64,000 nucleotides of DNA, from positions 1,736,001 to 1,800,000 of the forward strand of contig NZ_CP035914.1 of the NCBI RefSeq assembly GCF_004209775.1, given 5' to 3'. Shown one piece after another: positions 1 to 10,500 of the stretch. Under the pieces are notes generated by a model that was not told the origin of the DNA, ran no database searches, and saw nothing but the letters and a program-made list of their open reading frames with translations. The translations under genes and the position numbers were made by a program. This DNA comes from Synechococcus sp. WH 8101. Its GTDB lineage: Bacteria > Cyanobacteriota > Cyanobacteriia > PCC-6307 > Cyanobiaceae. Numbering within the stretch: the stretch's first letter is position 1; every line of letters begins with the position of its first letter.

Positions 1-378
1 AGCAGCTGGACCCCAGACCTCGGCATCAGCCCAGATGAGATGCGGCGCCAGATCGCCGCGACGACGACGGTGATCCCACCGATTGCCGAGGACCGCTTTC
101 TTTGCGCCTTCAGCCATATCTTTGCGGGGGGCTATTCCGCCGGTTACTACTCCTACAAATGGGCCGAGGTGCTCAGCGCCGATGCCTTTGCCGCCTTTGA
201 GGAAGCGGGGCTCGATCTTGATGACCAGGTGAGCGCCACGGGAGAGCGCTTCCGCAGCACCGTGCTCAGCCTCGGCGGCAGCCTCTCACCAGCGGCGGTC
301 TATGAAGCCTTCCGTGGGCGCGCCGCCAGCACCGACGCCCTCATTCGCCATTCCGGCCTGGTCGCCAGCCATGGCTGA
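1..378 (+). CDS. prlC: M3 family oligopeptidase (oligopeptidase A-like), C-terminal end
   Basis: This is the last ~125 residues of a zinc metallopeptidase of family M3. The reading frame is open from base 1, so the gene begins outside the window and the HExxH zinc site is not seen. The visible block HIFAGGYSAGYYSYKW, followed by AEVLSADAF, is the highly conserved C-terminal substrate-binding segment of thimet oligopeptidase and oligopeptidase A. Members degrade short cytoplasmic peptides, including cleaved signal peptides. The stop codon lies inside the ATGGCTGA junction with the next gene, so the two are probably translationally coupled. The family is clear; the exact member (PrlC or another M3) cannot be decided from this fragment. 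Confidence 0.88.
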   Translation, partial: SSWTPDLGISPDEMRRQIAATTTVIPPIAEDRFLCAFSHIFAGGYSAGYYSYKWAEVLSADAFAAFEEAGLDLDDQVSATGERFRSTVLSLGGSLSPAAVYEAFRGRAASTDALIRHSGLVASHG

Positions 379-1882
379 CCTGCTGGCGCTCTCCGGCCAA
401 TGGGGGGCGCGCAAGGAGGACCGAACAGCGCTGGCTCCGCTGCTGCCCTTCCCTGCGGTGCTCGAGGACAGTTGGCTCCGCCGGGGAATCCAGCGCGATG
501 CCTTTCTGCGTGAGCTGTTGCAGGGACTGCACCAACGCCGACTGATCCCCCTGCTCGCCATGCTGCCCAGGGGCTGGCGGCTGGCGCCGGCCGCCCTTCC
601 TGAAAAGCTGCGCGGCCTAGGCTCCCTGCTGGAGGAAGGGCTGGTCAGCCCCACCCTGCTGGCGGCGCTGGCCGACGATCTGCAGCATCTGCTGCCCATC
701 GGCGACCCCGACAACGCCTCGGACGCCACGGCGCTCAGCCGCTGGACGGCCCGGCATGTGGTGAACCCTGAGAACGGTTCGCGCCAAGCCCTGCCCCAAT
801 CGCTGCAGCAGTGGCAAGAGCTCGCCAAACAGTCGGCCCAGGAACCCACCCCATGGCCACCCACCAAGGCCGGATCCACGTCAGCCGCGAACCTGGGCAG
901 CCTCGGCGCCGGCCTCACCTGGCACAACCAGGGGCTGACGCACCTGCAACCCGCCCACTGCCGCCAGGCCAACCGCCTGCTCGCCCAGGTGTTCAACGCC
1001 CTCGGCGCCAACCGCCTGCCGGCTGCTGCGGTGGAACCCTTCCAGTTCGAAGGTGTCGCCAGCACTGCGGCGCTCATGGCGTTGCTGCGCGGCCGCGGCT
1101 GGTCCGCCAGGGCCAGGGTGCGCTCGAGCGTGGCCAGTTTCGGGCTGGGTGCCAGCGCAGCCGCTGAAGACGGCACCTGGCACCAGATCCCCCTGGCCCT
1201 TCCGTATCGCACCGGCTTGCTGCGCCATGGCCAGGAGATCGAATCCCTGCTCCCCCACTGCTGCCTGGAGCTGGAACTGCAGCCACCGGAAGCGGCAGAG
1301 CCTGTGCTGTTGCAGTACTACCAGGGCACCGAAGGGTTGAACGGCTGGGCAGCGATTAACGACCTCGACCGGCCTTGGCAGAACGACCGCGGCAATGGCA
1401 CCGTCGCGTACCCAGGCCCAGCCTTTGAAGCGGAGCACCTGGACCTTGCTCTCGATCTCTGCGATCTGATGGCAGCGGTGCACAACAGCACCGCTGCAGC
1501 GGGCCAGCTCCGTTTTGGTGGCTATGGCGCCCTCGGCTTCTGCATCGATTCCACCGCCCTACTGGAGCAGGCCCTAACGGGCCGCAGCACGCTGTTCCCC
1601 CTCACCCTGGGGGGAATCTGGCGGGAACGGCTGGCGCAGCAACTGGAGCGATTGCTGAACACCGGCCTGAGCACGGCCAACACCAACCACAGCGATGAGG
1701 CGGTGGAGCGCTATCGCGACGCCCTCCAACGCCTGCCCCAGGACCTGAGCCTGCATGGCGAAGCAGCCCTGCGCGCCGAAGCCCGCCTGATCCGCAGCCT
1801 GCCGACCCACTCTCCCTTTGTGTGCGTGCGCGCTCTCAATGGCGAAGCCGCCGCTGAGACGTCCCTCAGCGATCCGTTGTGA
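371..1882 (+). CDS. Conserved-looking protein of unknown function (503 aa)
   Basis: I do not recognise a family. The ATG at 371 was chosen because it overlaps the stop of the M3 peptidase gene by 8 bases. An upstream in-frame ATG at 302 lies deep inside that gene. The protein has no obvious signal peptide or membrane span. It is rich in Ala, Leu and Gln, with several Trp/Tyr-rich stretches in the middle (for example LLQYYQGTEGLNGWAAIND). The tight junction suggests co-expression with the oligopeptidase. The 3' end overlaps the convergent hydrolase gene by 17 bp. It is real coding sequence by length and operon fit, but the function is unknown. Confidence 0.7.
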   Translation: MADLLALSGQWGARKEDRTALAPLLPFPAVLEDSWLRRGIQRDAFLRELLQGLHQRRLIPLLAMLPRGWRLAPAALPEKLRGLGSLLEEGLVSPTLLAALADDLQHLLPIGDPDNASDATALSRWTARHVVNPENGSRQALPQSLQQWQELAKQSAQEPTPWPPTKAGSTSAANLGSLGAGLTWHNQGLTHLQPAHCRQANRLLAQVFNALGANRLPAAAVEPFQFEGVASTAALMALLRGRGWSARARVRSSVASFGLGASAAAEDGTWHQIPLALPYRTGLLRHGQEIESLLPHCCLELELQPPEAAEPVLLQYYQGTEGLNGWAAINDLDRPWQNDRGNGTVAYPGPAFEAEHLDLALDLCDLMAAVHNSTAAAGQLRFGGYGALGFCIDSTALLEQALTGRSTLFPLTLGGIWRERLAQQLERLLNTGLSTANTNHSDEAVERYRDALQRLPQDLSLHGEAALRAEARLIRSLPTHSPFVCVRALNGEAAAETSLSDPL

Positions 1883-2957
1883 GCTCCAGTTCGCGGCAGA
1901 TGGCCGCCACCACCTTGCCGCGGTAGTGGTCGCTGAACGGGCCTGAATCACCGTTATGACTCATGCCATCAATGCTGTAGCGATGCAAGGAGCGCGTCCG
2001 CTGCCAACGATTCCAGTTGGAGAGAGGAAGCAGGAACAAACGCCCCGGGTAAGCGATACGGCCGAGCGCCGCCACCGGATCCCGACTACCCACCACCATC
2101 GCCACATGGTCGACGCTGCTGAGATCGCCATTGCCACTGAACACACCACAAACGGTGATCACCTGCACCGGCACATGGCAGATCTTCTGCAGCATGGCCG
2201 CCGTTCCGATCGCCATCTCTCCGCCACCGCTATACCCCACCAGCACCACCCGCACCGCCCGAGAGGGATGGAAACCGAGCCCCTCCAGACGCCTGGCAAT
2301 TTTGAGCGCCAGCTCGTAATTCATCACCGGGCCGTAGCGACGATCTGAAGAGATCCCCACCTTGATCACATTGTTGGCCTGCACGAAAAAGGCGCACAGA
2401 AAACGGATCAGGCCAATCGGATGCTGCTCCTGCAGGGCGAACAGACGCTGCCAGAACCACTGCGAATACGACGAGGCGCGCAAGCCCACCGGCATGATCG
2501 TGTAGGCCTCGATCCCCTTCACCAGCAGCATGTCGGCAGCGATGCCCTGCTCGAGCACATCGAGAAAATCACTGACGCGAGGAGGATGGCTCTCCTCGCT
2601 CTGGTGAATGCCATCGAGATACACCACAAAGTGACGATGGGGAGACTCGGTCGCTTCGGAGCTTTCAAACAGATGGGAGGGATCGGGAAGGCCCTGCTGC
2701 CAACCTTCCCAGAAAACAAAGTCCGCCATCACCGAATACATGCCGGCGAGAGCAACAACGATCAACACGACCGCCACAGTCACCCCGGTGACTTCCTCCA
2801 ACACCTCCCGTCGAAAAATCAACGAGGCGTCGTGGCGCAGAGCGCTGATGCTGAGCAGAGCCAGCACAGCAACAATCACCAACACGATCAACACCAGGCG
2901 CCGACTGAAACGCAGATGGTTGCGGTGATGCTGAATGGCCGAGGTGGCGCCAGTCAT
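1866..2957 (-). CDS. Membrane-anchored alpha/beta-hydrolase-like protein
   Basis: A 363-residue protein with two N-terminal membrane segments (about residues 20-38 and 57-76), then a large soluble part. The segment VVLVGYSGGGEMAIGTA (Ser ~243) is a nucleophile elbow (GxSxG) as in alpha/beta hydrolases, and a late SHNGD (~340) could supply the catalytic His. It is the last gene of a minus-strand run and begins 28 bp after the membrane protein ending at 2986. The substrate is unknown. A lipid- or ester-active enzyme acting at the membrane is an inference from fold and topology only. Confidence 0.7.
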   Translation of the reverse strand: MTGATSAIQHHRNHLRFSRRLVLIVLVIVAVLALLSISALRHDASLIFRREVLEEVTGVTVAVVLIVVALAGMYSVMADFVFWEGWQQGLPDPSHLFESSEATESPHRHFVVYLDGIHQSEESHPPRVSDFLDVLEQGIAADMLLVKGIEAYTIMPVGLRASSYSQWFWQRLFALQEQHPIGLIRFLCAFFVQANNVIKVGISSDRRYGPVMNYELALKIARRLEGLGFHPSRAVRVVLVGYSGGGEMAIGTAAMLQKICHVPVQVITVCGVFSGNGDLSSVDHVAMVVGSRDPVAALGRIAYPGRLFLLPLSNWNRWQRTRSLHRYSIDGMSHNGDSGPFSDHYRGKVVAAICRELELTTDR

Positions 2958-2985
2958 GAAAAGACCGTCCGTTGGCGGCAGAGAA

Positions 2986-3543
2986 TCAGGAGAGAGACGC
3001 CACTTCCCGCGCCAGGGTGTTGTAACTGGCGCGCCAACGCTGGGCGAAGAGCAAGCCGATCAGGATCAACGACAGCACATAACCCGGCAGACTGATGACC
3101 AATCCTTTCTCCAGGGGCACGCCATACACCGCCTGGAGAAGCACCAGTACATTCAGATGCACCCACGCCAGCAGGGTGACGGCGATCAGATCGCTGATGT
3201 AGGGCGCCGCGACGAGCACATAAAACAGTCCTGGCCAGAGGGCGACACCCATGCGGTTTCCAAAGGTGATGGGCTGCAGGGGGACCCCCGCCACCAGGGT
3301 GAGCATGAGGCTATGGCTGACGATGCCGATCAGGAACGCCAGGCTGAGCACCAGAGCATCCACCACCATGTGAAACAGGATCTGCCGTGGTCGTAACCGA
3401 TTCGCCAAGAGAGCGAACAGATGGGAGGCCGACATCGACGCGCCGACTCCCACCAGCAATCCAACGCCAACATCCAGTTCGACGAGAAGCTCGCCCATGC
3501 CGGCAAGCCCAGCGCTGATGCTCTGCAGCATGGAGTCAGGCAC
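2986..3543 (-). CDS. Polytopic membrane protein of unknown function (185 aa)
   Basis: The protein is almost entirely hydrophobic, with about five membrane-spanning stretches (for example VVDALVLSLAFLIGIVSHSLML and the LLAWVHLNVLVLLQAVYGV region). I do not recognise the family. Its start (ATG, 3543) overlaps the end of the DUF6629 gene by 8 bp, so the two membrane proteins are probably made together. The hydrolase gene follows after 28 bp. Confidence 0.6.
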   Translation of the reverse strand: MPDSMLQSISAGLAGMGELLVELDVGVGLLVGVGASMSASHLFALLANRLRPRQILFHMVVDALVLSLAFLIGIVSHSLMLTLVAGVPLQPITFGNRMGVALWPGLFYVLVAAPYISDLIAVTLLAWVHLNVLVLLQAVYGVPLEKGLVISLPGYVLSLILIGLLFAQRWRASYNTLAREVASLS

Positions 3544-4231
3544 GACGCAGGTGCGGCCGATTCACAATCCAGATCACCACAATCGAAAGCACGGCGCAGT
3601 AGAAACACCACACCGAATTGAAAGTGGCGCTGTAGGTGGCCCAGGTGAGAAAGATCGAAACGAAGATCAGCACACCAAACAGCTTCACGGCACGATCACT
3701 CACCGCCAGCAGGGGCACCACGATGAAGCCCCAGTAGACGAGTTCGCCAACCGGCTCGGTGTTCACGAAATTATGCAGAGCGCTGTGCAAATTCGACACG
3801 TCGTAGAGCAGTCGACCGGTGCTATGCACAGCGGGCTGGACAGCCGGTGGATTAAACAGCACCGGTAGATAGAAACCAACGCCGATCACCGTGGCGACGA
3901 TCGCCACCCATTTCAATCGATGCTGGAGCCCCTTGGAATCGGTGCTTCGACTGATCGACCAGGCACTCCAGGGGATCCAGATCATCCAGAAGCAGTAGGC
4001 GAAAAAGAGAAACCCCAAGGCAGCTGCCGTGGCGAGTGGTTCAATTCCGCCGCGGTCGAGCGCGGTCCACTCCAGGCCCTCCACGAACTGCTGCACCCCG
4101 AAGAAGAAGGGCACCAAGGCCAGAGGTTTGTAATCCGGGCGTTCGTGACGGGAGGCCAGATGGTGGGAATACAGACCCAGAGGCATCAGCACCGCAGAGG
4201 CGGTGAAACTGGCGGAAGCCGAAAAGCACAT
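3536..4231 (-). CDS. DUF6629 family membrane protein
   Basis: The N-terminus MCFSASASFTASAVLMPLG matches the signature start of DUF6629 proteins (MCFSASASF). These are seven-helix-like integral membrane proteins of unknown function. The start at 4231 was preferred over an upstream ATG (4270) because the family begins at that MCFSASASF. About seven hydrophobic segments follow, separated by short loops. The gene overlaps the next membrane protein by 8 bp. Confidence 0.72.
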   Translation of the reverse strand: MCFSASASFTASAVLMPLGLYSHHLASRHERPDYKPLALVPFFFGVQQFVEGLEWTALDRGGIEPLATAAALGFLFFAYCFWMIWIPWSAWSISRSTDSKGLQHRLKWVAIVATVIGVGFYLPVLFNPPAVQPAVHSTGRLLYDVSNLHSALHNFVNTEPVGELVYWGFIVVPLLAVSDRAVKLFGVLIFVSIFLTWATYSATFNSVWCFYCAVLSIVVIWIVNRPHLRRA

Positions 4232-4289
4232 TGGCTCAAACGACGGGTGAAGGTGAATCAATGGTGGCAACCGACACCAAACCTGTCAC

Positions 4290-4898
4290 TCAATCGCTGA
4301 GAATCGTTTGGGTCAGCAGCTCGAGGGCTCGGGGATGGGCCATCAGCTGCTGGTGAGTCAACACCGGAACCGATTGTTGCGTCCCGAGGGGCAGCACGGC
4401 CTGCCATCCGGGAAACACCATCAGATCCCAGCGGCAATAGAAACTGGCGCACTCGAGGGGGCGGAGGCTGGAGGGATCCGCATTGAGGCGTCGCAGCAAA
4501 CGACTGCCCCGCTTCATATCAGCCAGCCCTGCAAACAACCACCGGGGAATCCACTGCGCCGTGAGCGTGCCGCGCTGAGGGCTGCCGACGCTGATGAAGC
4601 GATGGGTGCGGTTGGCACCGCCCAGCTCCTGCAACCACACGCGGCTGATGATTCCTCCCATCGAAAAACCGAGGATGTCGATCTTGCGCTCCGCACCCCA
4701 CCGGGCCTGGATGTGACCATCCAACTGCTCGGCGAGGCTCCGCAGGGGGATCGCGCCAAGTCGGTGAGGCAGATGGGGCACCAGCAGAGGCACCCGGTGG
4801 TCCTCCAGCTGCCGCACCAGTCGATGGAAGAGGTGGGGCGTATCCCAGAGACCATGCACGAGCACGAGGGGCCTGGGCTGTTTCACCGAACCATTCAC
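4290..4898 (-). CDS. Alpha/beta-fold lipase/esterase-like hydrolase
   Basis: A 202-residue soluble protein. LVLVHGLWDT (oxyanion-type HG at ~15-16) starts the fold, GFSMGG (Ser ~79) is the nucleophile elbow, and a GSPQRGT segment follows as in triacylglycerol lipase-like and PGAP1-like hydrolases. The start codon overlaps the stop of folB (4 bp, 4895-4898), placing it at the end of a proA-folB-hydrolase run. The substrate cannot be inferred. It is shorter than secreted lipases and has no signal peptide, so it is likely cytoplasmic. Confidence 0.8.
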   Translation of the reverse strand: MNGSVKQPRPLVLVHGLWDTPHLFHRLVRQLEDHRVPLLVPHLPHRLGAIPLRSLAEQLDGHIQARWGAERKIDILGFSMGGIISRVWLQELGGANRTHRFISVGSPQRGTLTAQWIPRWLFAGLADMKRGSRLLRRLNADPSSLRPLECASFYCRWDLMVFPGWQAVLPLGTQQSVPVLTHQQLMAHPRALELLTQTILSD

Positions 4899-5266
4899 CG
4901 AGGAGCCGGCCAGTGCCGGTGCCGTTCGACGGCAACCGTACCGCTGAATCCTGGAATCGGCGGTTTGGTTTTGCGCAGCAACACGCGCATCGGCACTACC
5001 CCATACAGATCGGCAAGACGCTCCAACACCCGTTCGCTGAAGTGCTCAATGGTGTAACAGCGGAGCTCCGACGCCAGCGTCTGCACCGCCTGCACCGCCA
5101 GGCTGTAGTCGGCCGTGTCGATGAGGGCGTCGGATCGGGCCGCCGCCTGACAATCCACCAGGAGGGTCAGATCAAGACTGAAGCATTGCCCCTCCAGGCG
5201 TTCCCGCTCCAGCACGCCGACATGGGCCCACACGCGCAGATCCTGGATGTGAATCGCGTCGTTCAT
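4895..5266 (-). CDS. folB: Dihydroneopterin aldolase
   Basis: The 123-residue length and sequence fit FolB, which cleaves 7,8-dihydroneopterin to 6-hydroxymethyl-dihydropterin and glycolaldehyde in folate synthesis. The N-terminal [19 protein letters not shown] is the typical start, with the Glu/Arg-rich pterin loop after GV. The C-terminal half has [15 protein letters not shown] and [13 protein letters not shown], where the Lys region belongs to the active site. The gene overlaps proA (5263-5266) and the lipase-like gene (4895-4898) by 4 bp each, so the three are probably translationally coupled. Confidence 0.93.
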   Translation of the reverse strand: MNDAIHIQDLRVWAHVGVLERERLEGQCFSLDLTLLVDCQAAARSDALIDTADYSLAVQAVQTLASELRCYTIEHFSERVLERLADLYGVVPMRVLLRKTKPPIPGFSGTVAVERHRHWPAPR

Positions 5267-6588
5267 GGCTCCAGATCGCGGTGACTGAAGCGACGACGAC
5301 CTTCGGCGAAATCGGCGGCCACATGGCCATCGCCACGCAGGCGATAGCGATAGGTCACCAGCCCCTCCAGGCCAACCGGCCCGCGTGGCGGCAGGGTCTG
5401 GGTGCTGATGCCCACCTCCGCACCGAAGCCGTAGCGGAACCCATCGGCGAAACGGGTCGAGCAGTTGTGATACACACCGGCACTGTCCACCGCCCGCAGA
5501 AATCGTTCGGCGGTGGTCACGTCCAGGGTGGCGATGGCCTCGGTATGGCGCGAGCCATGGCGACGGATGTGCTCCAACGCCTCCTCCAGATCGCTGACCA
5601 CCCGCACCGAAAGGATCAGATCGAGGTACTCCCGATCCCAGTCGTCCTCTGTGGCCGCCTCTGCTACGCCGAGGGCCTGACTGCGGGAATCACCAAGCAG
5701 ACGCACGCCCGCGGCCTCCAACGCCGGCACGGCCGCGGCGAGAAACGCCGGAGCACTGTCTTGATGCACCAGCAGAGTCTCGATCGCGTTGCAGGCCGCG
5801 GGGTACTGGGTTTTGCTGTCGATGGCGATCCGCACCGCCTGGGGCACATCCACCTGGGCATCGACGTACAGATGGCAGACACCGTCCGCATGGCCGAGTA
5901 CGGGGATGCGGGTGTTGTCCTGGATGAAGCGCACCAGCGCATTGCTGCCGCGAGGAATGATCAGATCCACCAATCCATCGAGACGCAGCAACGCCAGGCT
6001 CTCCTGGCGGGTGGTGAGCAAGGCCAGGGCATCGGCCGAAATCGTCGTGTCGACCTGGGCACCGCCGAGCCCCTCCTGCAGGGCTTCGATCACGGCACGG
6101 TTGGTGCGGTTCGCCTCACTGCCACCTTTGAGAATCGCCCCGTTGCCGGAGCGGATCGCCAGAGACGCAATCTGAATCACCGCATCCGGTCGCGCCTCAA
6201 AGATCACCCCCAGCACGCCGAGGGGCACGCTGACCCTCTCCAGCACCAGCCCCTCATCCAGCTCCCGATGCAGCTGACGCACACCGAGGGGATCGGGCAG
6301 CGCTGCCACCTGGCGCACGCCATCGATGGCGCCGGCGAGTTTGGCGGCATCCAGCTTCAGACGCGCCACCAGCGCCGGGGCCAGGCCTTCGGCCACGGCT
6401 TGCTCAAGATCCTGCTGATTCGCCGCCACGATCGACTCGGCGCGGTGCTCCAACGCTGCGGCCATCGCCTCCAGGGCCTGCTGCCGTTGGCCATCGTCGG
6501 TTTGCCCCAGGGCTGTGGCGGAACGGCGCACATCGGTCGCCAACCGCAACAGTTCTGGCGACGGTTCGGGCACACCCTGAGGGGTCAT
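5263..6588 (-). CDS. proA: Gamma-glutamyl phosphate reductase (glutamate-5-semialdehyde dehydrogenase)
   Basis: A full-length 441-residue ProA, which catalyses the NADPH-dependent reduction of gamma-glutamyl phosphate in proline synthesis. Family blocks seen include [46 protein letters not shown], the catalytic-cysteine block [13 protein letters not shown], and the C-terminal [20 protein letters not shown]. The gene starts 42 bp after the ROK kinase and overlaps folB by 4 bp. Confidence 0.96.
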   Translation of the reverse strand: MTPQGVPEPSPELLRLATDVRRSATALGQTDDGQRQQALEAMAAALEHRAESIVAANQQDLEQAVAEGLAPALVARLKLDAAKLAGAIDGVRQVAALPDPLGVRQLHRELDEGLVLERVSVPLGVLGVIFEARPDAVIQIASLAIRSGNGAILKGGSEANRTNRAVIEALQEGLGGAQVDTTISADALALLTTRQESLALLRLDGLVDLIIPRGSNALVRFIQDNTRIPVLGHADGVCHLYVDAQVDVPQAVRIAIDSKTQYPAACNAIETLLVHQDSAPAFLAAAVPALEAAGVRLLGDSRSQALGVAEAATEDDWDREYLDLILSVRVVSDLEEALEHIRRHGSRHTEAIATLDVTTAERFLRAVDSAGVYHNCSTRFADGFRYGFGAEVGISTQTLPPRGPVGLEGLVTYRYRLRGDGHVAADFAEGRRRFSHRDLEP

Positions 6589-6630
6589 GGGCTGGGGCGG
6601 AATCTGCTCAGCATCATCCCGTCCGGCGGG

Positions 6631-7536
6631 TCAGGCGGGAGGAAGCAGACGATCGATGGCCAAACGGGCGGCACCAAGACGTCCGGCGCCATTCCCCAGC
6701 TCACAGGAGCGGATCTCCAGTCCCTCCCGACTCACCGCCTGCACCCGGAGGTCCACTTCACGGCGCACAGCCGGCAGGAAATGCTCTGCTGCCCCGGCCA
6801 ACCCCCCACCCAGCAGCACCCGCTGAGGCGTGAACACATACACCAGGGAGCTGATGCCAACGCCAAGTGTGCGGCCATAGCGCTCCCACACCGCCAGGGC
6901 CTCGGGATCAGCGGCGCAGGCGCGGCGATGGAGCTCCTCCGGCTCCCCATCCCAGAGGCGTCGCAAGGCGGCGATGCTGGCGTATTGCTCGAGCGACCCC
7001 CGATTGCCGCTGTTGCACGGGGGGCCGTTGGGATCAATGCCGATCAGGCCCGGCTCGGCGGCGGCTCCGTTATGGCCCGTGAACAGGCGGCCTCCCAGCA
7101 TCACCCCACCGCCGACGCCGGTGCCGAGGGTGAGCAGAACCACATCGCCGCAACCGCGTGCCGCCCCCTGCCAGGCCTCGCCCACCAGGGCGCAGTTGCC
7201 ATCGTTGGCCAGGGTGACCCGCCGCTGCAGCTGCGGCTCCAACCATTCGGCCAACGGCACCTCCTGCCAACCCGGCAGATTGATGCACACCCGCGCCACC
7301 CGGGCCGCCGCATCCATGGGCCCCGGCAAACCGATGCCCACCACGGCAGCGCAGCGATCGGGATCGAGCGCTTCAATCGCCTCGCAGAGGGCCATGCAGA
7401 CGGCGCCCGGCACCGCAGGCTGAGGGGTGGCGATGTGCTGTTCAGCCAAGAGTTGGCCAGCACGATCAAACCGGGCGAGTTTGATGCCGGTACCGCCCAG
7501 ATCGACACCGATCACCTGTTGGCTTGAGGCCTTCAT
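6631..7536 (-). CDS. ROK family sugar kinase (glucokinase-like)
   Basis: A 301-residue ROK-fold protein. The ATP phosphate loop VIGVDLGGTGIKLARFD is at the N-terminus, VTLANDGNCA holds the catalytic Asp block, and LTLGTGVGGG is the second phosphate motif. The usual ROK zinc motif (GH..., CxCGxxGC) is altered: here EPGLIG, then PPCNSGNRGSLEQYAS, so one Cys remains and the His is replaced. It probably phosphorylates glucose or a related hexose in the cytoplasm. It lies 5 bp after the tamB-like gene and upstream of proA. Confidence 0.87.
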   Translation of the reverse strand: MKASSQQVIGVDLGGTGIKLARFDRAGQLLAEQHIATPQPAVPGAVCMALCEAIEALDPDRCAAVVGIGLPGPMDAAARVARVCINLPGWQEVPLAEWLEPQLQRRVTLANDGNCALVGEAWQGAARGCGDVVLLTLGTGVGGGVMLGGRLFTGHNGAAAEPGLIGIDPNGPPCNSGNRGSLEQYASIAALRRLWDGEPEELHRRACAADPEALAVWERYGRTLGVGISSLVYVFTPQRVLLGGGLAGAAEHFLPAVRREVDLRVQAVSREGLEIRSCELGNGAGRLGAARLAIDRLLPPA

Positions 7537-7541
7537 GGGGC

Positions 7542-10500
7542 TCAGAAGCGAACAAACACCTGGAACTGGCTCTGCCAGGTGCCCTGCGTATCCACCGAAC
7601 CGGACAGATTGAGGTTGGGACTGATCTGATACGTCAAGGTTCCCTGGGGCGGAATGTCGTTGCGATTGGGGGCGGCCAGCACGGAGAAATTGAAGCGATC
7701 GGTGAGGTCCACGCCCACATCGGTGACCACAGCCAGCTGCGGCGGCACCCGACCGGAGACACGTTCATTCTCATCCTGCACCTCAGGCGTGATGTAGGTG
7801 GGGTACACGGCAAATTGCAGACGCTGACTGAAGGCATCGGTGAGGGAACCGATCACCGGCGAGAGCAACGACTGACCAAGAACGGCGGCAAGCGCCGCAC
7901 CACCGCCAGCACCGGTCAAGCCGGCGAGGGAGTTGCCGCCGATCAGACCCAGCAGCTGAGCCCGCGACATCGGTGGGGAACTGCGCAGCTGGATGTTGTC
8001 AGCCAGGCGATCGGCCGGCCCCGTCGCCGTGAGCATTACTTTCACAAGCCGCAGCTGGCCGCCCGCACCCAGGTTGCCGGTGCCATTGGTGTCGAACACA
8101 TTGGTCGACACGGCATTGCTGCCGGTGCCCACACTGATGCTGTCGGAAACCCGGCTGTTGAGCGCCACATCCACATAAGGAATCAATCCCTGCGATGGCG
8201 TAAACACGGCCACGTTGGGAGCGCGGCGATCGAGGTTGAAGGTGGTGGTGAACAACGACACGCGGCCAGACAGGAGTTGCACCACCCCCCGCAACTGAAG
8301 GCTGGGGTCGAGCGCACCATTGAGCGTGAGCCGACCGGCGGTGCTGAAACTGGCCACAGGCTCCACCGTGACCCGCAGCTTGGGCCCAAGCCGCAGTTGA
8401 AAACGATCGAAACGGATCGCGGGGAGATTGGGCAGGGAGGCGCGCAGAGAGCGACTGCTGCTCGCCTCCACATCCGGCCCCAGCAGCACCAGCGGCTGCT
8501 GGAAGTTCCAGTTTTCCTCCAGCAGGGTGTCGGCCGTGACCGGTTGGGCCATGGCGGTGGTCGCCGGGGAGGCAGGAGATGAAGCGGCCGAGGCGGTCAG
8601 CGACGCCGGCTTCACAAACATCGAGCGAGCCGGTTTGACCGTGCCGTTGTCGATCGTCAGATCTCCCGACAACTGCGGCTGAATCAGGGCACCACGCACC
8701 TTCAGATCAGCAGCCACCGCCACATCGGCGATGGGCAGCTTGATCCGTGCCTTCTGAAGGGTCACCGCCAGCGGCTTCGGCTCCGGTACGGGCGAGAACA
8801 GGGCCAGGGCGCCGGAGCCACGCAATTCCCCCTGGGAGCCGACGCGGGCGCTGAGGGATTGCACTTCCAGTCGATTGAAATCGAACACGATCGAGGTGTT
8901 CAGGTCACTGATCACCTGCTTCTGGATCGTGAAACGCCCCTGCTTCACCACGATGAAGCCATTGGCCTCAGGGGCGCTGAGCGGACCGCGCAGCAACAGA
9001 CGCAGATTGGTGTCGCCCGCAGTCCAGGCGACCTGATCATCCGTGAATCCGGTCAGGAAGCGCAGGGCATCGCCACGGCTCACCACGCGCACATCCAGCT
9101 CTTTGGAGGGATCGAGCGGCACCTGGCCGATCACGGTGACTGGGTCCTGGGCCCCATCGCTGATCAGGGCCAGATCAAGGCGCAAGGCCCCATCCTCGAG
9201 GTTGATCTGACCGCGTTCAAGGCTGAGGCGATGACGCCCCACCCGGGCATCCTCCAGCTGGAGATCCGTGCTCAGATCGGGCAGCCCACGGCCGAGGCGG
9301 TAGCTGCCGGAGAGCCCGAGCGCTCCCTGCAGCGCCGGCGGCACCGGGGCGACCAGGGCCAGGAGCGTGAAGGGCAGATGCTCGAGTGAAAAGCGTCCTT
9401 CGCCGGATTGGATCGGTCCGTTGAGGCTGGCGACGAAGGGTTCGATCTGCAGCGCCCTGTCCTGGTCGTCGCCCTCCACCCAGAGATGGCCACGCGCCTT
9501 CAGATCAAGGTTGAGATCCGCCAGGTTGGGCCCGGTGAGATCGAGCACCGCATCCAGCTGGCCGCGGAGATCTTCGGGATGAAATTGGCTGTCGCTGTGC
9601 TTAGACAAGGCCTGCTGCCGCAGGCTGGCCTGAATCTCACGCAGGGCCCGCAACTGACCGTCGATCGAGCCACCGAAAGTGTTGATCAGGAGGGTACCCA
9701 GATCGCTGGCCCGCCCCCGAGCCGGCGGTTCATCCTCTGCAAGCTGCGGCAGGCTCAGAGCCCCGCTGGTGAGCCAACGGGCACTCAAGCCACGGGCCTC
9801 GAGATGGGCATCCAGAGCACCGCCCAACCGTCCCTTCGCCTCCAGCAGCATCTGCCCCGTATCCGGCGGCAGCAATTCACCGCTCAGGTCAAAGCGCTCA
9901 TTGCGGTAGCGGGCCTGCAGGATGGCCTGACGCAACTGCAGCCCCATCAGCCCGGGGGAGTCGAGCGTTACGGCGCCATCCATGGCCAGAGGCTGCAGGC
10001 CGAGGCTGCCCTGCCCGCTGATGCGGCCATAGAGCCCCTCAAAACGCCCCTTGGGGGGAAGCGCCAGCTCCAGACCATCCAGGCTCATGCCATCGGCACG
10101 CCATTGATACGACGCGGGTGTGCCCTCCAGGCTCAGCACCCCCTGACGGCGGGTCAGGCGCACCTGGGTGGGCAACCAGTTGGCACCAAGGCTGGCCTCC
10201 AGGCGGCCGGGCAGCAGGGACTCCACCGACGCCATCTGCAGCCGGCCGCCACCACCCACCTGGCCTTCAAACCGACCACGCCAGGTTTCCAGCAAACGCA
10301 GGGTGCCGGCCTGTGGATCCGTGAGCTGAAGCTCCAGATCGGGCCGGAGGGCCGTCAATGGACCGCCAATACCGCCATAGGCGGAGAGAGTGCCATCCAT
10401 CGTGGTGCCCAACAGGGGCCCAACGCGAGCGAGCGGAAAGGCCTCAAGACTGAGCTGCGCCGCCAGATCGCCGAGCTTGAGACCGCCACCGGCCAGGGCC

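Noticed and set aside
5281-7527. 748-codon open frame on the plus strand, opposite proA and the ROK kinase
   Set aside because: Its protein is rich in His/Gln/Arg with no domain, and it lies entirely antisense to two clear genes. Long antisense frames are common in GC-rich sequence.
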